Part shown: positions 46,701 to 59,300 of the stretch, piece after piece
Numbering within the stretch: position 1 is the stretch's first letter
Layout of the letters: every line of letters begins with the position of its first letter
Origin: Cliona cf. orientalis
Taxonomy: Eukaryota > Porifera > Demospongiae > Clionaida > Clionaidae
Direction: 5' to 3'
Assembly: GCA_963930775.1 (NCBI GenBank)
Contig: OZ005700.1
Location: 8,132,609-8,196,608 of the forward strand
DNA: 64,000 nt
Notes under the pieces: generated by a model
Told to the model about the DNA's origin: nothing
The model's input: only the letters and a program-made list of their open reading frames with translations
Databases searched by the model: none
Program-made: the position numbers and the translations under genes

Positions 46701-49083
46701 TAGGGGGTCTGGGATCATGGCATATGGCGGTGGTGATGCCGAGCACAGCAGCACAGCTGCTGCTCAAGGGAAGCCCGTTGACTTTCACGGTCAGATGCCA
46801 CCACTGTGGGTAAGCCATACAACTCGCTTTGTATGTCACTCTTTGATATTCATGGTTTGTTGTGTTTTGTTGGAATATTAAGTTAGTATTAATTTTAAGG
46901 GGAGGCCCCTGGGGAATTTGTAATTATTAGCCAGCCAGTAGATATATGAGTATGAATTCAGTGTTATCTTTTCTGTGGCTTCACAGCTGTTGTGTTATCT
47001 TAGCCGGCTATAGCTTAATGGAATTCACGAGCGTAATTAAGATTTTTAAACTGCCCAATAGGGTTGCCCTTTTACTCCATAGGCTAGCGTTGCTAGATTC
47101 CTTCAACTGGACTGACAGGTTTGACAAACCGGTTTTCACCACTAATTGATGGTAGTAAACTTTGTCTCCTTGTCCAAATTTGGTTCACCTACAAAATGTA
47201 GCGCTAGCCAGGGCCAACTATCTCTACTGTGCCGTGTGTGTATACTTTGGTGAGAACAAGCGTAATAACACTGGGCTGACCTGTGTATCCTGTATATCTT
47301 GTTGATCAGATCTTATGTTGACAGCTGTGCACTATGTAGCCAGGGCCACTGACTAACCAATAGACCGCCTTGGCGATAAACTATGGACTCGTACGGTAGC
47401 AATTGGATTGGCGTTGAGCAAAAAGAAACAATTATATTTTTTTCTGATCACTAGCTACAATAACAATGCAAGGTACATTACCTCTCCCAGGCCAGTCCCT
47501 GTTTGCAAACTGTTAGCTTAGCAAGCTGAGAACAGCCCTAGCTGGATTGCGCTAACATGGCTAACTAAGGTGGTGTGGCATTCAGAGCATTCACACCACT
47601 ACTGGCTAAATAGGAGTTGGAGTGGCGAGTGGAGTGGAGTGGGGTTGGGGGGGGGGGGGTGGGGGTTGGAAGGCTTCCTTTGTTGCTGTGATTTTGAAAT
47701 TTTGAAATCTTGAAACGATTTCTCACTTGAGCTTAATGGGTGCCAATGTTGACAGTTTATCGATTGGTGTGGCCAGGTGTGTAAGTAAGTGTGAATGTAG
47801 GCAGCATACATAGCAGTGTGTGTGTGTGTGAGATTAGTCTGGCCCTTGTCCTCTCCAGATTATTGACAATAGGGGAGGGGGAGTGGGTCTAGCTGGCCAG
47901 ACTAGTGTGTGATATGACACCATACTACCACCACCTCCACCAATCCAATACCTCAACACCTACATTGTAGTTTTGTGTGTGTGTGTGTGTTGAATGAAAC
48001 ACCCAAACATCTTTGCAGCCATTCACCAACAGCCAAGCCTAATTGGATTTAGTCGGGTCCAACCCTACACTTGCTGCCATCTAATGAGTCTAGATGACGC
48101 CAATATGCTGTCTTTGATCAAGTCTATTGCATTAACCCTAGCCTGGACCTGAATTTCAAACGCATTTTTGATGGTTTTGCATCCATATTAAAAATGTGTA
48201 CTCATCGTCGTTACTAGCATGTGCGTGGCACATGGCAGGCAACCAACCGTATGAGAATGGAACCTTTTATACCGAAAGTGTATACTATTGGTCCATGTAA
48301 ACGAGACGAGCGTAACTCGACTCTAATCTACATGTACGTGTGTACCAACCTACTCTAGTCGCGTCTTATCCTCCCCCTCTAGTGTCGATTCCTTGTCAAC
48401 ATAGTATAGTAGAGTAGCGTACTACTTTGAAAGTATGCTCAGCTGTTGTCCATGTCTTTCTACATGAGTAATACGCCATGTTAATAATTATTGTTTGCTT
48501 AGGTGGTGCTGGTGGTAAGGGTACGTGGGGCAAGCTCACGGACATGTACGATGAGAGTGGACACCTGCACGACTCCAGGGACCCCAACTACGACTCGGCC
48601 GAAGAAGAGGTACGTGGTACAGCCTTTGCTGCCTTTGAGAGAGAGAGAGAGAGAGAGAGAGAGTGTGTGTATGTTGAGACGAACGTTTTGTTAATTTGCA
48701 AGTGTTGAGTAGATTACCACTTGAGATTCCCATGGCAACGTATGTGCACGTTTGTATGTTATATAATGACTGTGGCCAACGCATTGGGTATTAAAGCTTT
48801 TGATGTGCACCTCCATAAACCATTTGGGTCTCGATCAACACAAACTCAAGCTTGTCTTGTCACGTTATTGTGTCCTCCAGGCATCCTACCTAGTGTCCCC
48901 CTCCTCCCCCCACATGGATCTGGATGAGTTCGAGAAGAGAGCTGAGACCATCTTTAAGGAGTATTTTGACCACGGAGACCCTCAGGAGGTGGCTGCTTCT
49001 CTGGAGGAGTTTAATATCAGGAATATCAAACACGAGGTGAGTAGCAACATCAAAATAGATTTTTAAGGGCTCTTTGATAATTA

Positions 49084-49116
<33 letters not shown>

Positions 49117-51435
49117 ATCCTAGATTGTCCGTGTGCTGATCACTGTTGCTCTGGAGGAGAAAGCTGCCAACCGTGAACTGGCCTCGGTGCTTCTCTCCGA
49201 CCTCTTTGGTCATGTGATCAACTACAGGGACTTTGTGATGGGATTCGACACCATTCTCTCCCAGCTTTCCGAGCTCTCTTTGGACACCCCTGACGCTCCT
49301 CACATCGTTGGCAACTTCATTGCCCGCTGCGTGGCAGATGACTGCCTCCCTCCGGCCTATGTCACCAACCATACCGAGGTCACTGACCCCAAGATGATGT
49401 GAGTGGACCCCCATTAAACTGTTGTTCACATTATGGGTGTGTGCTATTAGTGCTGTAGTCGGTAATCATATTAATTGGTTTTCAAATTTGCAATTTGTTT
49501 GTGTATCAAGTTATTGAATTATTGGTGAATAAATTAGTGTTCTCTCTCTCTCTCTCTCCCCCCTCCCTCCAGTGCTGCCCTGAAGCGTGCCCAGCTGCTT
49601 CTGACCATGAAGCATGGTATTGCTCGCCTTGACAACGTGTGGGGTGTTGGCGGTGGTCAGAGGCCAGTCATGTTCATCATTAGCAAGGTAAGCAATGAGC
49701 ACAGTAGTCCTAATAAAAACCTGCACGTATGCAAGTGAGGGGGGGGGGTACGTCGTACAAGCAAGGTGCAGGTAGTGATTCTCTGCTGATAGTTGAAGTC
49801 AGCACTAGCTTGTACTGTGCAGGATGTTTGTTTCCCATCTTTCTCTCAGTTGTATTTTGAAGCCACAAACCACTTTTTAAAAATCAAATTTGAAACAGTG
49901 TGTCATAGTAGTAATTAGTAGTTGTGGTATTCCCAAATTTCCTTCTTTTATTCCTTTTGTTTGTCCACTGGCACATGTGTGTACTGTAAACCAACAAGCA
50001 CCCTTTGTAGAGGAAAGGCTACTAGCAAGGCCTAGGTACTTTTGTGCGTTCCGACATGGCTTGTTTATGCAAAACAAGATAAGCAAAGACATAAAGTTAG
50101 AGAGTTCCGTCCAAGGGACTAGCTTTTGAACATTCCTTCCATCCTTGGCTAGATCCACTACGGTAAGTAGCACAGGTGGATAGGATGCCTGGTGGATGCC
50201 TGGTCATAGTGCACAGTTTGTGTGAAATTAGTCAAATCTCCTTTTAGAATCAAATTTGAATGTTGCTGCTGCATGTGGCTATTTAGCAAGAGAATGATGT
50301 CTAAATTAGGTATTCGTAACTCTCATCTGTTTGGATTTGCCTAATGGACTTCATGCTAATGCTGTTGTGTGCAGTGTGTGCTTGGCTACATATGGCAGTT
50401 TAGCAACCAGGTGGTACCTTCTCCTATAAGCCCTTGATATGGTATTTACCTGGATATAAATTTAAATAACCAACTACAATTGAATTCTCCCCCCCCCCCC
50501 CTCCAGATGAACCTTCTCCTCAAGGAGTACCTGTCCTCTGGTGACTCCGAGGAAGCCGTGCGTTGTCTGCGTGAGCTCGAGGTGCCTCACTTCCACCACG
50601 AGCTAGTCTACGAGGCAGTGGTGCTGGTTCTCGAAGACGGACGAGAGGAGACCGCCAAGAGCATTTGCTCGCTCCTCCGCTACATGGCTGTGACCACTAT
50701 CATAACTCAAGATCAGCTCAACACGGTAAGCAGCATGGACGTTGAATGGCTTAAAAATCATAATACATGTAATACAAACGACTTTACTGTAGGTCATGAA
50801 ATTTTCGAGTTTATCTCTTGATTGAAGTTGATTATCAGCCATAATATTATTATTTTAGCGATTCTCCAAGTGGTAGGGTAAAGTGGTTGTGAGCTGTGAT
50901 AGCGCAGACGAGAATCTTGGTGCCTATTGTTGAGGGGCTTGTTTATGATAATGTATTGTACATGTGTCCCTATGGTAACCACACATGCCACATGTGCACC
51001 ACATGTTGCTGCTCATTGTACGTCCATATCCATAGCCAGGGCCGGCCAGTTGTTGTTTTTGAATAGAGTGATGTAAAAACAGACTTGGTGCCATCAACAA
51101 GATTCGATGGTCTGTTGATAAGTTTTTTTTTTCTTACTTCCCCTGTAGGGCTTCATCCGCGTGTTCAATGACATGACGGACATTGTTCTCGATGCTCCGA
51201 ATGCCTACCATACTCTCAGCAAGTTTGTCGAGAAGGGAATGGAGTCTGGATTTATCACCCAGGTGATCGCTGAGCAGGTCCCTAATAGGTAAGTCAATTC
51301 ATAAAATTAATGATACTTGTAGTATATGTACATTCCTAATCATATCTCCCCTCTCTCTCTCTCTCTCTCTCCAGGGGACGCAAGCGTTATGTCAGTGAGG
51401 GTGATGGTGGTGCTTTCAAGCCCCCCGAGGACTGA
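43742..51435 (+). CDS. PDCD4: Programmed cell death protein 4
   Basis: PDCD4 inhibits translation by binding eIF4A through two MA3 domains. Exons: 43742-44096, 48503-48609, 48881-49036, 49124-49398, 49573-49687, 50507-50725, 51149-51288, 51375-51435 (1428 nt, 475 residues; human 469). The N-terminal 120 residues are basic and low-complexity (KHKARRRARVPK), fitting the RNA-binding region. GIPKKGGAGGKGTWGK is the conserved linker. MA3-1 spans about 160-290 (LDTPDAPHIVGNFIARCVADD). MA3-2 spans about 335-455 (LLKEYLSSGDSEEAVRCLRE, EVPHFHHELVYEAVV). The C-terminus keeps RGRKRYVSEGDGG, including the Ser equivalent to human Ser457 (Akt/S6K site). The human DSGRGDS beta-TrCP degron is not visible. 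Intron 1 is 4.4 kb, the largest gap inside any gene here. Confidence 0.96.
44097..48502 (+). other. 4.4-kb first intron of PDCD4
   Basis: It contains CT/GA- and G-rich simple repeats (46070-46125, 47640-47665), TG runs, and a candidate alternative first exon at 46717-46809. An open frame at 45733-46020 includes a plausible-looking segment (RVYRWLASSHPVVVECVEYL) but has no recognised family and no clean splice context. No RNA gene was recognised. Confidence 0.5.
46717..46809 (+). other. Candidate alternative first exon of PDCD4
   Basis: An ATG-initiated frame of 31 codons (begins MAYGGGDAEHSS, ends QMPPLW) stops exactly at a consensus donor TGG|GTAAGC in phase 0. PDCD4 exon 2 needs phase 1, but exon 3 (48881) is phase 0, so splicing here to exon 3 would give an isoform lacking the basic N-terminal region. 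No transcript evidence is available. Confidence 0.3.
48642..48662. repeat. (GA)n microsatellite in PDCD4 intron 2
   Basis: About ten GA units are followed by a short TG run, directly after the exon 2 donor region. Confidence 0.8.
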
Positions 51436-52079
51436 ACGTCCACGGAATCGAAGCTCTTTGCCCCCCATATTTTTTGTCTATGCCTGCTTAAGTATCATAC
51501 GAATAACACTGTTTACCGTTAAAGACCCTGCCCTGGATACTGGATTGTGTTTAACTAAGGACATTGAACTCTTGAATGTTGTTAGTTAAAATCTCTCTGT
51601 GTGTATAAGCAACTAGTGGAACTCAGCACAGCACAGTACAGCGAAAGCAGTCGGTTGCAAAAAAATTTATTTTTAACGCCACCAGACTGCCTAGCTTCAC
51701 CTGTTCGAACTGTACCCAAAAATGTCGACGATCATTGTTATCTGTATTGTAACATCTCTGTCAGTTTTTTTCCTTTGTCAGTCATGTCATTTTACACTTG
51801 TGGTTTCTTATTGAGCCACTGTATTATATTAAGAAGGAATTACGTCATAATGACACAATTTAACCACTATAGCGCATGCGCAATGGGAGAGGTGACTTCA
51901 GTGCAGTATACATGTAGTACGTGGTGTTTAGGGGTATACCGGGTACTAACCAGCGCAGCGTGCAGTGCAATGACGTAACGAATGAATCTACTTGAAAAAC
52001 GGACCCTACGCAAGCTAGCTATTGCAAGGACCAAAGGTCAGCAGTAGCTGGTCTTTTTTGCGGTTCGAGCTCACAAACC
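51436..52079. other. PDCD4 3' region and upstream region of the next gene
   Basis: About 400 bp of AT-rich presumed 3' untranslated DNA is followed by GC-richer DNA containing GCGCATGCGCA (51873-51883), an NRF1-like palindrome that fits a promoter for the gene starting at 52080. No canonical AATAAA was found for PDCD4. Confidence 0.45.
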
Positions 52080-55000
52080 ATGGGCCTGTTCTTCTCTCGC
52101 CCGACGACCAACCCAGGTAAGAAAGAAAAATAATAATAACTGCATGTGCAAATAATGACTGCAATAATCATCTGCAGGTCCTCGCGAGCCTGACCTGGGT
52201 TGCGGCAGCCTTGAGCTCGATGACAGCGAGCTCGAGCTAGCAACCTCCTACATGGAGGTCACCTACCCTCCTGCACTGCGCGACGTCCGAGTGGTGCCCG
52301 CATCGCCCAACTCATCGTGGTTGAACTTGGTCTTCAACGATCACAAAGATAATCGCAACACGGAGCCACCGAACCAGGGCGTTGAAGGTGAGCCAAAGTG
52401 GCGTGCACATTCCAGCTGATTAGATCAGCTGAGCGCTTAGCTAGATGGTTGCAGGCACTTGTAAGTGTTCATTTAATAGTGTGTATCGTGGTATGCGTGC
52501 GTGCTCATACATGCTTTTTGAGTCAGTGGTGGTGTTGTACTTGCATGCCATTGCAGGTATCTACATGAGCACTAGACTGACACCCAGAACACAGAGAGTT
52601 TCCACTGCACCAGAATCACTGATGCCGCCTCCACAAAACCTGGCTGGATTCACCATGAGTAGTCCTGGTAGGCTACTTAAAAAAATATTTTTAAGTATCA
52701 ATACTGACAGTAATAATAATATTATTACAGTAGTCCTATTTGGCTGAAATATGCTTTGTAGACACATCACAGAATCAGTATAATGATGCTGCATTACCGT
52801 CGGTGTTATGATTACACTTGATTATTGCACAACTGTAGCTCAAAACTCCATACTGACGTTATCCATGGAACAGAGGCGCTCTAGAGGAGTGGCGATTGCT
52901 GACATACTACAACAGCTGATAACGGAGCTAGTGGATACTATCAACCCATCGGAGGCAGCCTACAGTCTCTATGGATTTGGGATCATCAGCGTCAGTGAGC
53001 GTGATGCAGCAACAATGGAGTCCATCGACAGAAAGCAGAGGTCTAACACCCTCATCAAGAATTTGATCATAAAACTGAAGGAGAACCCACATTGGTTCAA
53101 GGATACTTGCAAGGCTCTGGAGAACACTGGAACACAATCAGTTATTGAAAAATTGCGAGGTACGACTGTACTACTAGTAATACAGAGTTGAGTGATCCAT
53201 GCTACTCTAATAATAATATTATTATTGTGACTTTGCATTAAATTCTGGACATGCAGCTATGGTTAAAGAAAAGTCAGATATCATTGACATTGAAGATACA
53301 TCAAAATTCAACTGTGAGCACTCAGTACACTCTTCTTAATAATACTCGAGGTGTTAGCTGTTTACTGCGTGATCTTGTTTGTCTTTGTCTTTAAAACTGT
53401 TTACACTTGCTTCTTAATCTTCCAGTTGATGCTGATAGTCTAACAGGCGAAGGAATACACAGCGGCAGAGCTGCTGATGGTGGTGATGATGATGTAGTGC
53501 TAATGTTTGCCTCTTCCCAGCTGGCGGAGTTGGACCAGGCCTACAAGAGTGGAGGTCAGGATGCAGTCCGGCAGGTCCTTCAAAGCCAGTCCATGGAACA
53601 GGTATATATAATATAGCCATATCAACTATCACTGTCTCCATAATATGCCAATACTAACCTTGATTGTCTCCCACATGGCACCATTCCAGCTTTTCAGTGT
53701 AATAAGTTAGCTTCGTTCTCAGACCCTCCTAAATTTAATTTCAGTGTTGCTCACAGAGAAGCATAATGTATTGAGAAGATTAGGGGGTGTGATGGACAAG
53801 CTAGGCTGCTAATTAGTACATGTGGAGTGATATTATTCTGTTTTTTTTCCATAATTTTATTTACAGAATAATCAGCTTCTTCAAGATGCTTGCAGGGAGG
53901 GAATGGATACATCTATCCTGGAGCTGCTATTGTCTGAGTCTCCCTCCTCGTGTGATGTGAATGGCAGAGACAAGGTACGTACGCTAGTTCTATTGTGATT
54001 GAATACAGTGTGGATAATATAATGATCTTTATCTCTTTTCACAGCATGGTAGAACTTGTCTTCACACAATCTGTGCATCATTTCCAAAGGTATGTACAAT
54101 AATTCTTATTGATCCATATACAAGTTTGTGATGCAAAGATGTGCATGACAAGTTACCTTACTATTATACAGGGCAAAGATGCAGCTATTCGCTTCAGGAC
54201 AGAAGAGCAGCTGATGAAACTATGGAAATTGTTAGATAGTGGTGCAGATTCAAGAATCCAAGACGAGGTAATACTGGCTTATAATTTTAAAGCAATTTCT
54301 GTCATTAAAGCTTGCCTATTGCTTCATAGGACGGAAACACTGCCCTTCATATGGCAATAAGCAGCGGAAATCTGGAGGTATCTAAAGTACTGTTGAAGCA
54401 TACCCCTGACCTTGTCAATATTCAAAACACGGTAATTCAATTGAATTTTAAATGACAAACTGCATTCATTGTTGGTTGTGTACCGATAACAATGCTTTTT
54501 AGGATGGCTTGACCGTCCTCCACATTACTACTATGAATCATCTTCCTGCTCTAACTGCTGAGCTGGTCAAGACAAAGTGCTGCAATCCGTATTTGTATGA
54601 CAAGGTCAGCATAAAACAACAATGAGTTTTGACTATCTTTTCATATACACTATCCATCGTGACAATACACTTTTGCCATTTTAGGAGGAAAAGACCCCCT
54701 TGCACTACGCTTCCTCTTCAGGGATGCTGGACTTGGTGGAGCCATTGGTGGGCAAGAGCCGTAGCACCGATTTTGTCAATGCACCCGACAGCAACGGAGA
54801 TACGGCGCTACACACTGCGGCCGAGAAGGGAGACAAGAAGGTGGTGAAGGTGCTACTGAAGCATGGAGCAGATGATTCGTTGAAAAATAACGTAAGTGGA
54901 TGGTAACTAGATTACTTTTATGTGTACATCTGTTTGGATGTCGGTATAAGCAGAAGTAATGTGGTGTAAGAAGTTTGGGTTTATTAGATTCACAGCATTT

Positions 55001-55616
55001 TTGCAGCTACTTAGCCCAGTAGCATGCCACCTGCATTAGCCATGAATAGCAACCAGGGTACATGTGTCAACTGTTGATAGTGCATGAACATAATTATTAT
55101 GATTGTGCTTGCATACTAAAGTTGCGCATCCTAACCTTATGCCATTGTTCGGCAAGGAAATCCAGACCCCTTCCTCATGGTGAAAGCAGTAGTAGAGTTT
55201 TATAGGCACTATGTGGTCTGTGATTTCACAACAAGCAACCAGCTTCCCTCTTTTTCAAATCTTATATTGGGGCATTTATTATATCCTTATAACCTAATTA
55301 TTAGGGTGATTTCATTTCACTTGAGGTTAGGTGTGTGGTTTTCATAATTATTACACAGAATGATCAGACAGCGTTTGACGTTGCCAGCGATCGGAGAAAC
55401 TACAAGGTCATCAAAGCCCTGCTGAAGAAGAAGTACCCCGTCCGCTGGCGATTCAAGCTCCAGAAACTGAACTCTAAACGAGGATCGAGTATGACCCGCC
55501 TCCCCATGGCCACTAGTCCATCCACTAACAGCGTCAATTCAGACGCCGACTCATCCGTTTGCTCGGAAATCAATGTCACCACTTCTGAGCTAGACCTTGA
55601 TGGTGTCGATGACTGA
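52080..55616 (+). CDS. Putatively N-myristoylated death-fold (CARD-like) and ankyrin repeat protein, copy 1
   Basis: Exons: 52080-52116, 52178-52387, 52557-52667, 52839-53159, 53257-53313, 53426-53601, 53867-53974, 54045-54089, 54172-54267, 54330-54431, 54503-54604, 54685-54891, 55359-55616 (1830 nt, 609 residues). The protein starts MGLFFSRP, which fits the N-myristoylation signal MGxxxS. Residues about 130-226 form a six-helix death-fold-like domain, most like a CARD (LYGFGIISVSERDAA, then KENPHWFKDTCKALENTG). Residues about 305-560 are ankyrin repeats (DGNTALHMAISSGNLEV, NGDTALHTAAEKGDKKVVKV). The tail is Ser/Asp-rich and acidic. The same order is found in the next gene, so they are tandem duplicates. 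Membrane-anchored signalling adaptor is inferred. No orthologous name is justified. Confidence 0.87.
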
Positions 55617-55618
55617 GC

Positions 55619-55624
55619 AATAAA
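55619..55624 (+). terminator. Polyadenylation signal AATAAA
   Basis: AATAAA begins three bases after the stop codon of the first CARD-ankyrin gene. If used, it gives an extremely short 3' UTR; the downstream 700 bp has T-rich DNA where another signal could act. Confidence 0.5.
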
Positions 55625-56369
55625 ACTATTATTATAGTGCTAATTTATTTGTGTGTGTGCCCTTTTTTTGTGTGTGATCATTATTTTTATCACTTGCGAA
55701 TGTTGTTAATTTTAATGTACGTCCTCTGTATACACCTTCACTCCACAAGTTTTATCACACATGACACACTCACATACACTACACACAACATGCAATGCAC
55801 ATGCATCTCCTACTATAATATGTCATACAATAATTTTTCCTAGTCATAGTGTTGTATTTATTTTATTTACGATCATGGAAACTAGATTTTTTTGTAAAAT
55901 GCACCGTCACCTATAGTCACCTTATACTACTCCACAACACACATACATCATTAGTCTTTTTTTCTATTTTAGACGATCATGGCTATTAGCCACAATAATA
56001 ATATTATTTATTTTTGTGCAAAATTCTCGTTTGTATCATTGCTATTTTTTTTATTCATGATGCTCATTTTTGTGTTTTTGGCTTTGTGTCCTCAGCATTG
56101 TATCAGTACTTGCCACAGTCAAATGTTCATGTGCTTTGTCATCTATCAAAGGATAAAGTTTTGAGTGTGTAAGACCAGAATCAGTGCGCATGCGCATATA
56201 GTGCACGGCCACAAAATTAATTTTAGGCAGCCATAGCAGCAAACAGCTGAGCTAAGCGGTGGCAAGCTACATATTAAAAGCAGTTTTTATTGGAGCAAAT
56301 TCCACAAGTGATACACAGCTTATGAGCACGAAATCTCGCTAATTCGTGGAAAGCTGCCGCGGCTAAACA
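55625..56369. other. Spacer between the two CARD-ankyrin genes
   Basis: It is T-rich with no supported ORF. GCGCATGCGCA near 56186 repeats the NRF1-like palindrome found upstream of the previous gene at 51873, suggesting that the promoter was duplicated with the gene. Confidence 0.45.
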
Positions 56370-59300
56370 ATGGGAGTCTTTTTCAGTTGCCGTCCGCAGA
56401 TCATCACCATCCATGACTCCATGGACAGTGAGTCGAAAATATTAATATGTGTGCATACACTGACGTGGTTGTTTGGTTGTGTCCCATAGATCCCCATGAG
56501 CCCAATCTAGACATCTCTATGTTCAATAGCGTTGAAGTGGAGTCGCTCTACGGATCGTGGGCCAATATAAACGTGGAAGATCCTCTCCGCCAATTCGCTC
56601 CAGGTAAACACGTGTATGTGTGTATCAAACTAGTGTGTTCAAATTGTCTCTAAATATATAGCTTGGCAACGCCATCATAAAACAGCTGGTCCAGACCTCG
56701 TGGCTACTAATAGCTAGAGTGTATTTATAATGGCCGTTATGGTTGATTTTGCTAGTGTAAAAATATTCATCGTCAGTGGGGGTATACATGTAGACTTTGC
56801 CTTTGCGACAAAAACAAACCTGTATTGCAGTACTGATTTTATGCAAGTCAGATAACTCAAAATATTGCTCAGCTGAAAGGTCAATAATAATATCCATACT
56901 CACAGACTAGCTACTAGTTGGTTATTTAAATAAAGTGTATAGACAGTTGAATTTACACCTGTGAAGAATGACTGTTTTGTTCACTGAGTTCACTGTAAAT
57001 TTGAATCTGTATACTGATTAGATTGGGTAGTAGGTGCTTTTTTTTGCTACTCTTAAATTCCTCCAAGGTCAGAGAACAAAGACTGTACTGTAAAAATACT
57101 GAAAAGTGTTTATTTCTGGTACACACAGTACACAAACCATTACAGTACATGTATACAGCTGCCAGGGAGTGGGGGGTGGTTCCGCCTGTCATGTTTGTGT
57201 GGTATACCTCTGTGTACACTTGCCTTCCCACCACAGTCTACCCAAGTGCACCACAGACACAGGAACAGGGAGATAAGCTCCCTGTGTGCTTCCTCTGTCC
57301 TACTCACGTTCACCCGCCACAGAAATATTTGCCTTGTTTGATGTGTTCAGGGAGTTGTGCTCTGCCTGCTAAGGCTGTAAATTGCTCAGCTTACAGCTGC
57401 TTCTCTAGAGTGGTTTCTCACAAGTACAATAAAGCAATACCACAGAGTCACAATTGTTTGATGTTGGGTGATCAGTGTCTTATGATGCATGACACGATTG
57501 AGCTGCCACATGGAGAGATAGGGAGCTCACTTGCATATGGAGACCTAGCTTATAATTTATTTGGAGTATGAAAATTGGGATGATATTCACAGCTGTAGTA
57601 GTATAGCCCATGTTTTGTGGGGTTGGCCCCACCAAGAGATTCATAGTGTCCACCTGTTTACCCTCACCGTTTCACCTGGTCCCCAGACGGTGCTACCAAG
57701 GATACGTGCTTGTCCAACAACAGCGGTGAGGAGACGAAGATAGTGGTGTACCCCAACATCAGAGCTAGTCCGACCAAGCAGCTGACGGGGGCTGCCCACG
57801 TCCATGTGAATCACTCTGACGAGGAAAGATCTGCAGCTGGTGCCGGCGCTTTCAATGGTGAAAAGGATGGTAAGTCAATCTCTCTCTTTCTTATTCAGAA
57901 TGTGCATAGTAGTGGAGAGATGGAATGTATGTGGTATGTACATGTATATTGCATAATGACCAAGTAATGTGAATTGTATTGTGTTTGTGTGCTGAGTGAG
58001 TGTGTGTGTGTGTGTGTGTGTGTGCTGAGTGTGTGCATGTGTGGCTAGCTGCTGCACTCACTCGCGCATGTACTCATTATAGTACGCATGCACACGCAGT
58101 CAGTGGCCCACCACACCTGGCTTTCAAATCCAGCATAGGGTAGGGAGAGGGGGAGTGCAGCTAGTGCACAGCAGTTGCAGTATGCATTGTTCTTCACGCT
58201 TCATCATTGTTTGTTCTTAATCAGATGAACCTGTCAACAGGGAGTACGGTAAACGTGAGTGAGTGAGTGAGTGCAGCGCTAGCAAGAGAGACTGCGAAAC
58301 AATTTATGAATCAGCTTCAGGCTTTAAAGGCACTGCTTATCAAAACACAGCTGATGCTCAAGGAGATAGCTCGTGTTTTCCTCAAAGGTTGCCTGCCTGC
58401 CTGCACATGACATGCACATGCTCGTTTGGGTATTGTATGGATAAATTATGTAGTTGGTATGACCTGAATGTTTGAGTTTATTATTGGATAATACTATAGG
58501 AGCACCCTCTCCCCCAGCAGTGACAATAGTAATTATTAAATGCAGCTACTCATTTGGTTCATCACATGGCATTTCACACTGGAATGTTGTGTACTCACCT
58601 ACTCAGTGGATTGAAGTATTTTGTGGTGCCTTTGATTACAAGTGTGATGGTTTAAAAAATTCCTTTCTTTTGCACATGTACCTGTAGAATCCTTTTATAC
58701 ACCCGCGGCCACATCGACCACCTACCTCAATGCTGAGACTCTGCAGCTGCTAGATGAGCCTGCGGAATCAATTCACAAGAGAAAACAACACGCTGGATCG
58801 ATCATTGCAGACGCCATCCAGCGCCAGTTGAAGACCCTCTTGGAGCAGGTGGACCCAGAGGAGGTGGCAACACAGCTGTTTGGTGTCGGCATCATTAGTA
58901 AGATTGACCTGGAAAATGCCAGCAACAAGGCTCGGGACAGAGGGGACAGAGCCAATAGGCTCCTCTTGCTTCTAATCGGGAAGCTAAGAGGCAACCCTCA
59001 CTGGTTCGATGAAACTTGCATTGCTCTTGATAAAGCCGGAGTGCCAGCTGTACAGGAAGTTAGAGGTATTTGGGATAGTTTGTTAGTTATGAGTCATTTA
59101 GACTTCAGTATCTCCCCAAGCAAATGGGCATAATGGGAGCCAGGGGCTGAGGCCGTATCAGAGCTTTTGGATTGTTCTACCCAACTAGGTTTTCAATTTT
59201 CAATGTAATATTGAATCGAAAATCTCCACTTTCTGCATTTGAACTGTTAAAAGGGACCTATACACCACATGTATGCTGGGGAGAACCCTGTATTATGTAT

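Noticed and set aside
52762-52802. Possible extra exon in the first CARD-ankyrin gene
   Set aside because: It has an acceptor and a weak donor but leaves in phase 0, whereas the next exon requires phase 1.
58500-58530. Possible extra exon in the second CARD-ankyrin gene (GAPSPPAVTI)
   Set aside because: The exit phase does not match the following exon at 58688, and the donor is weak.
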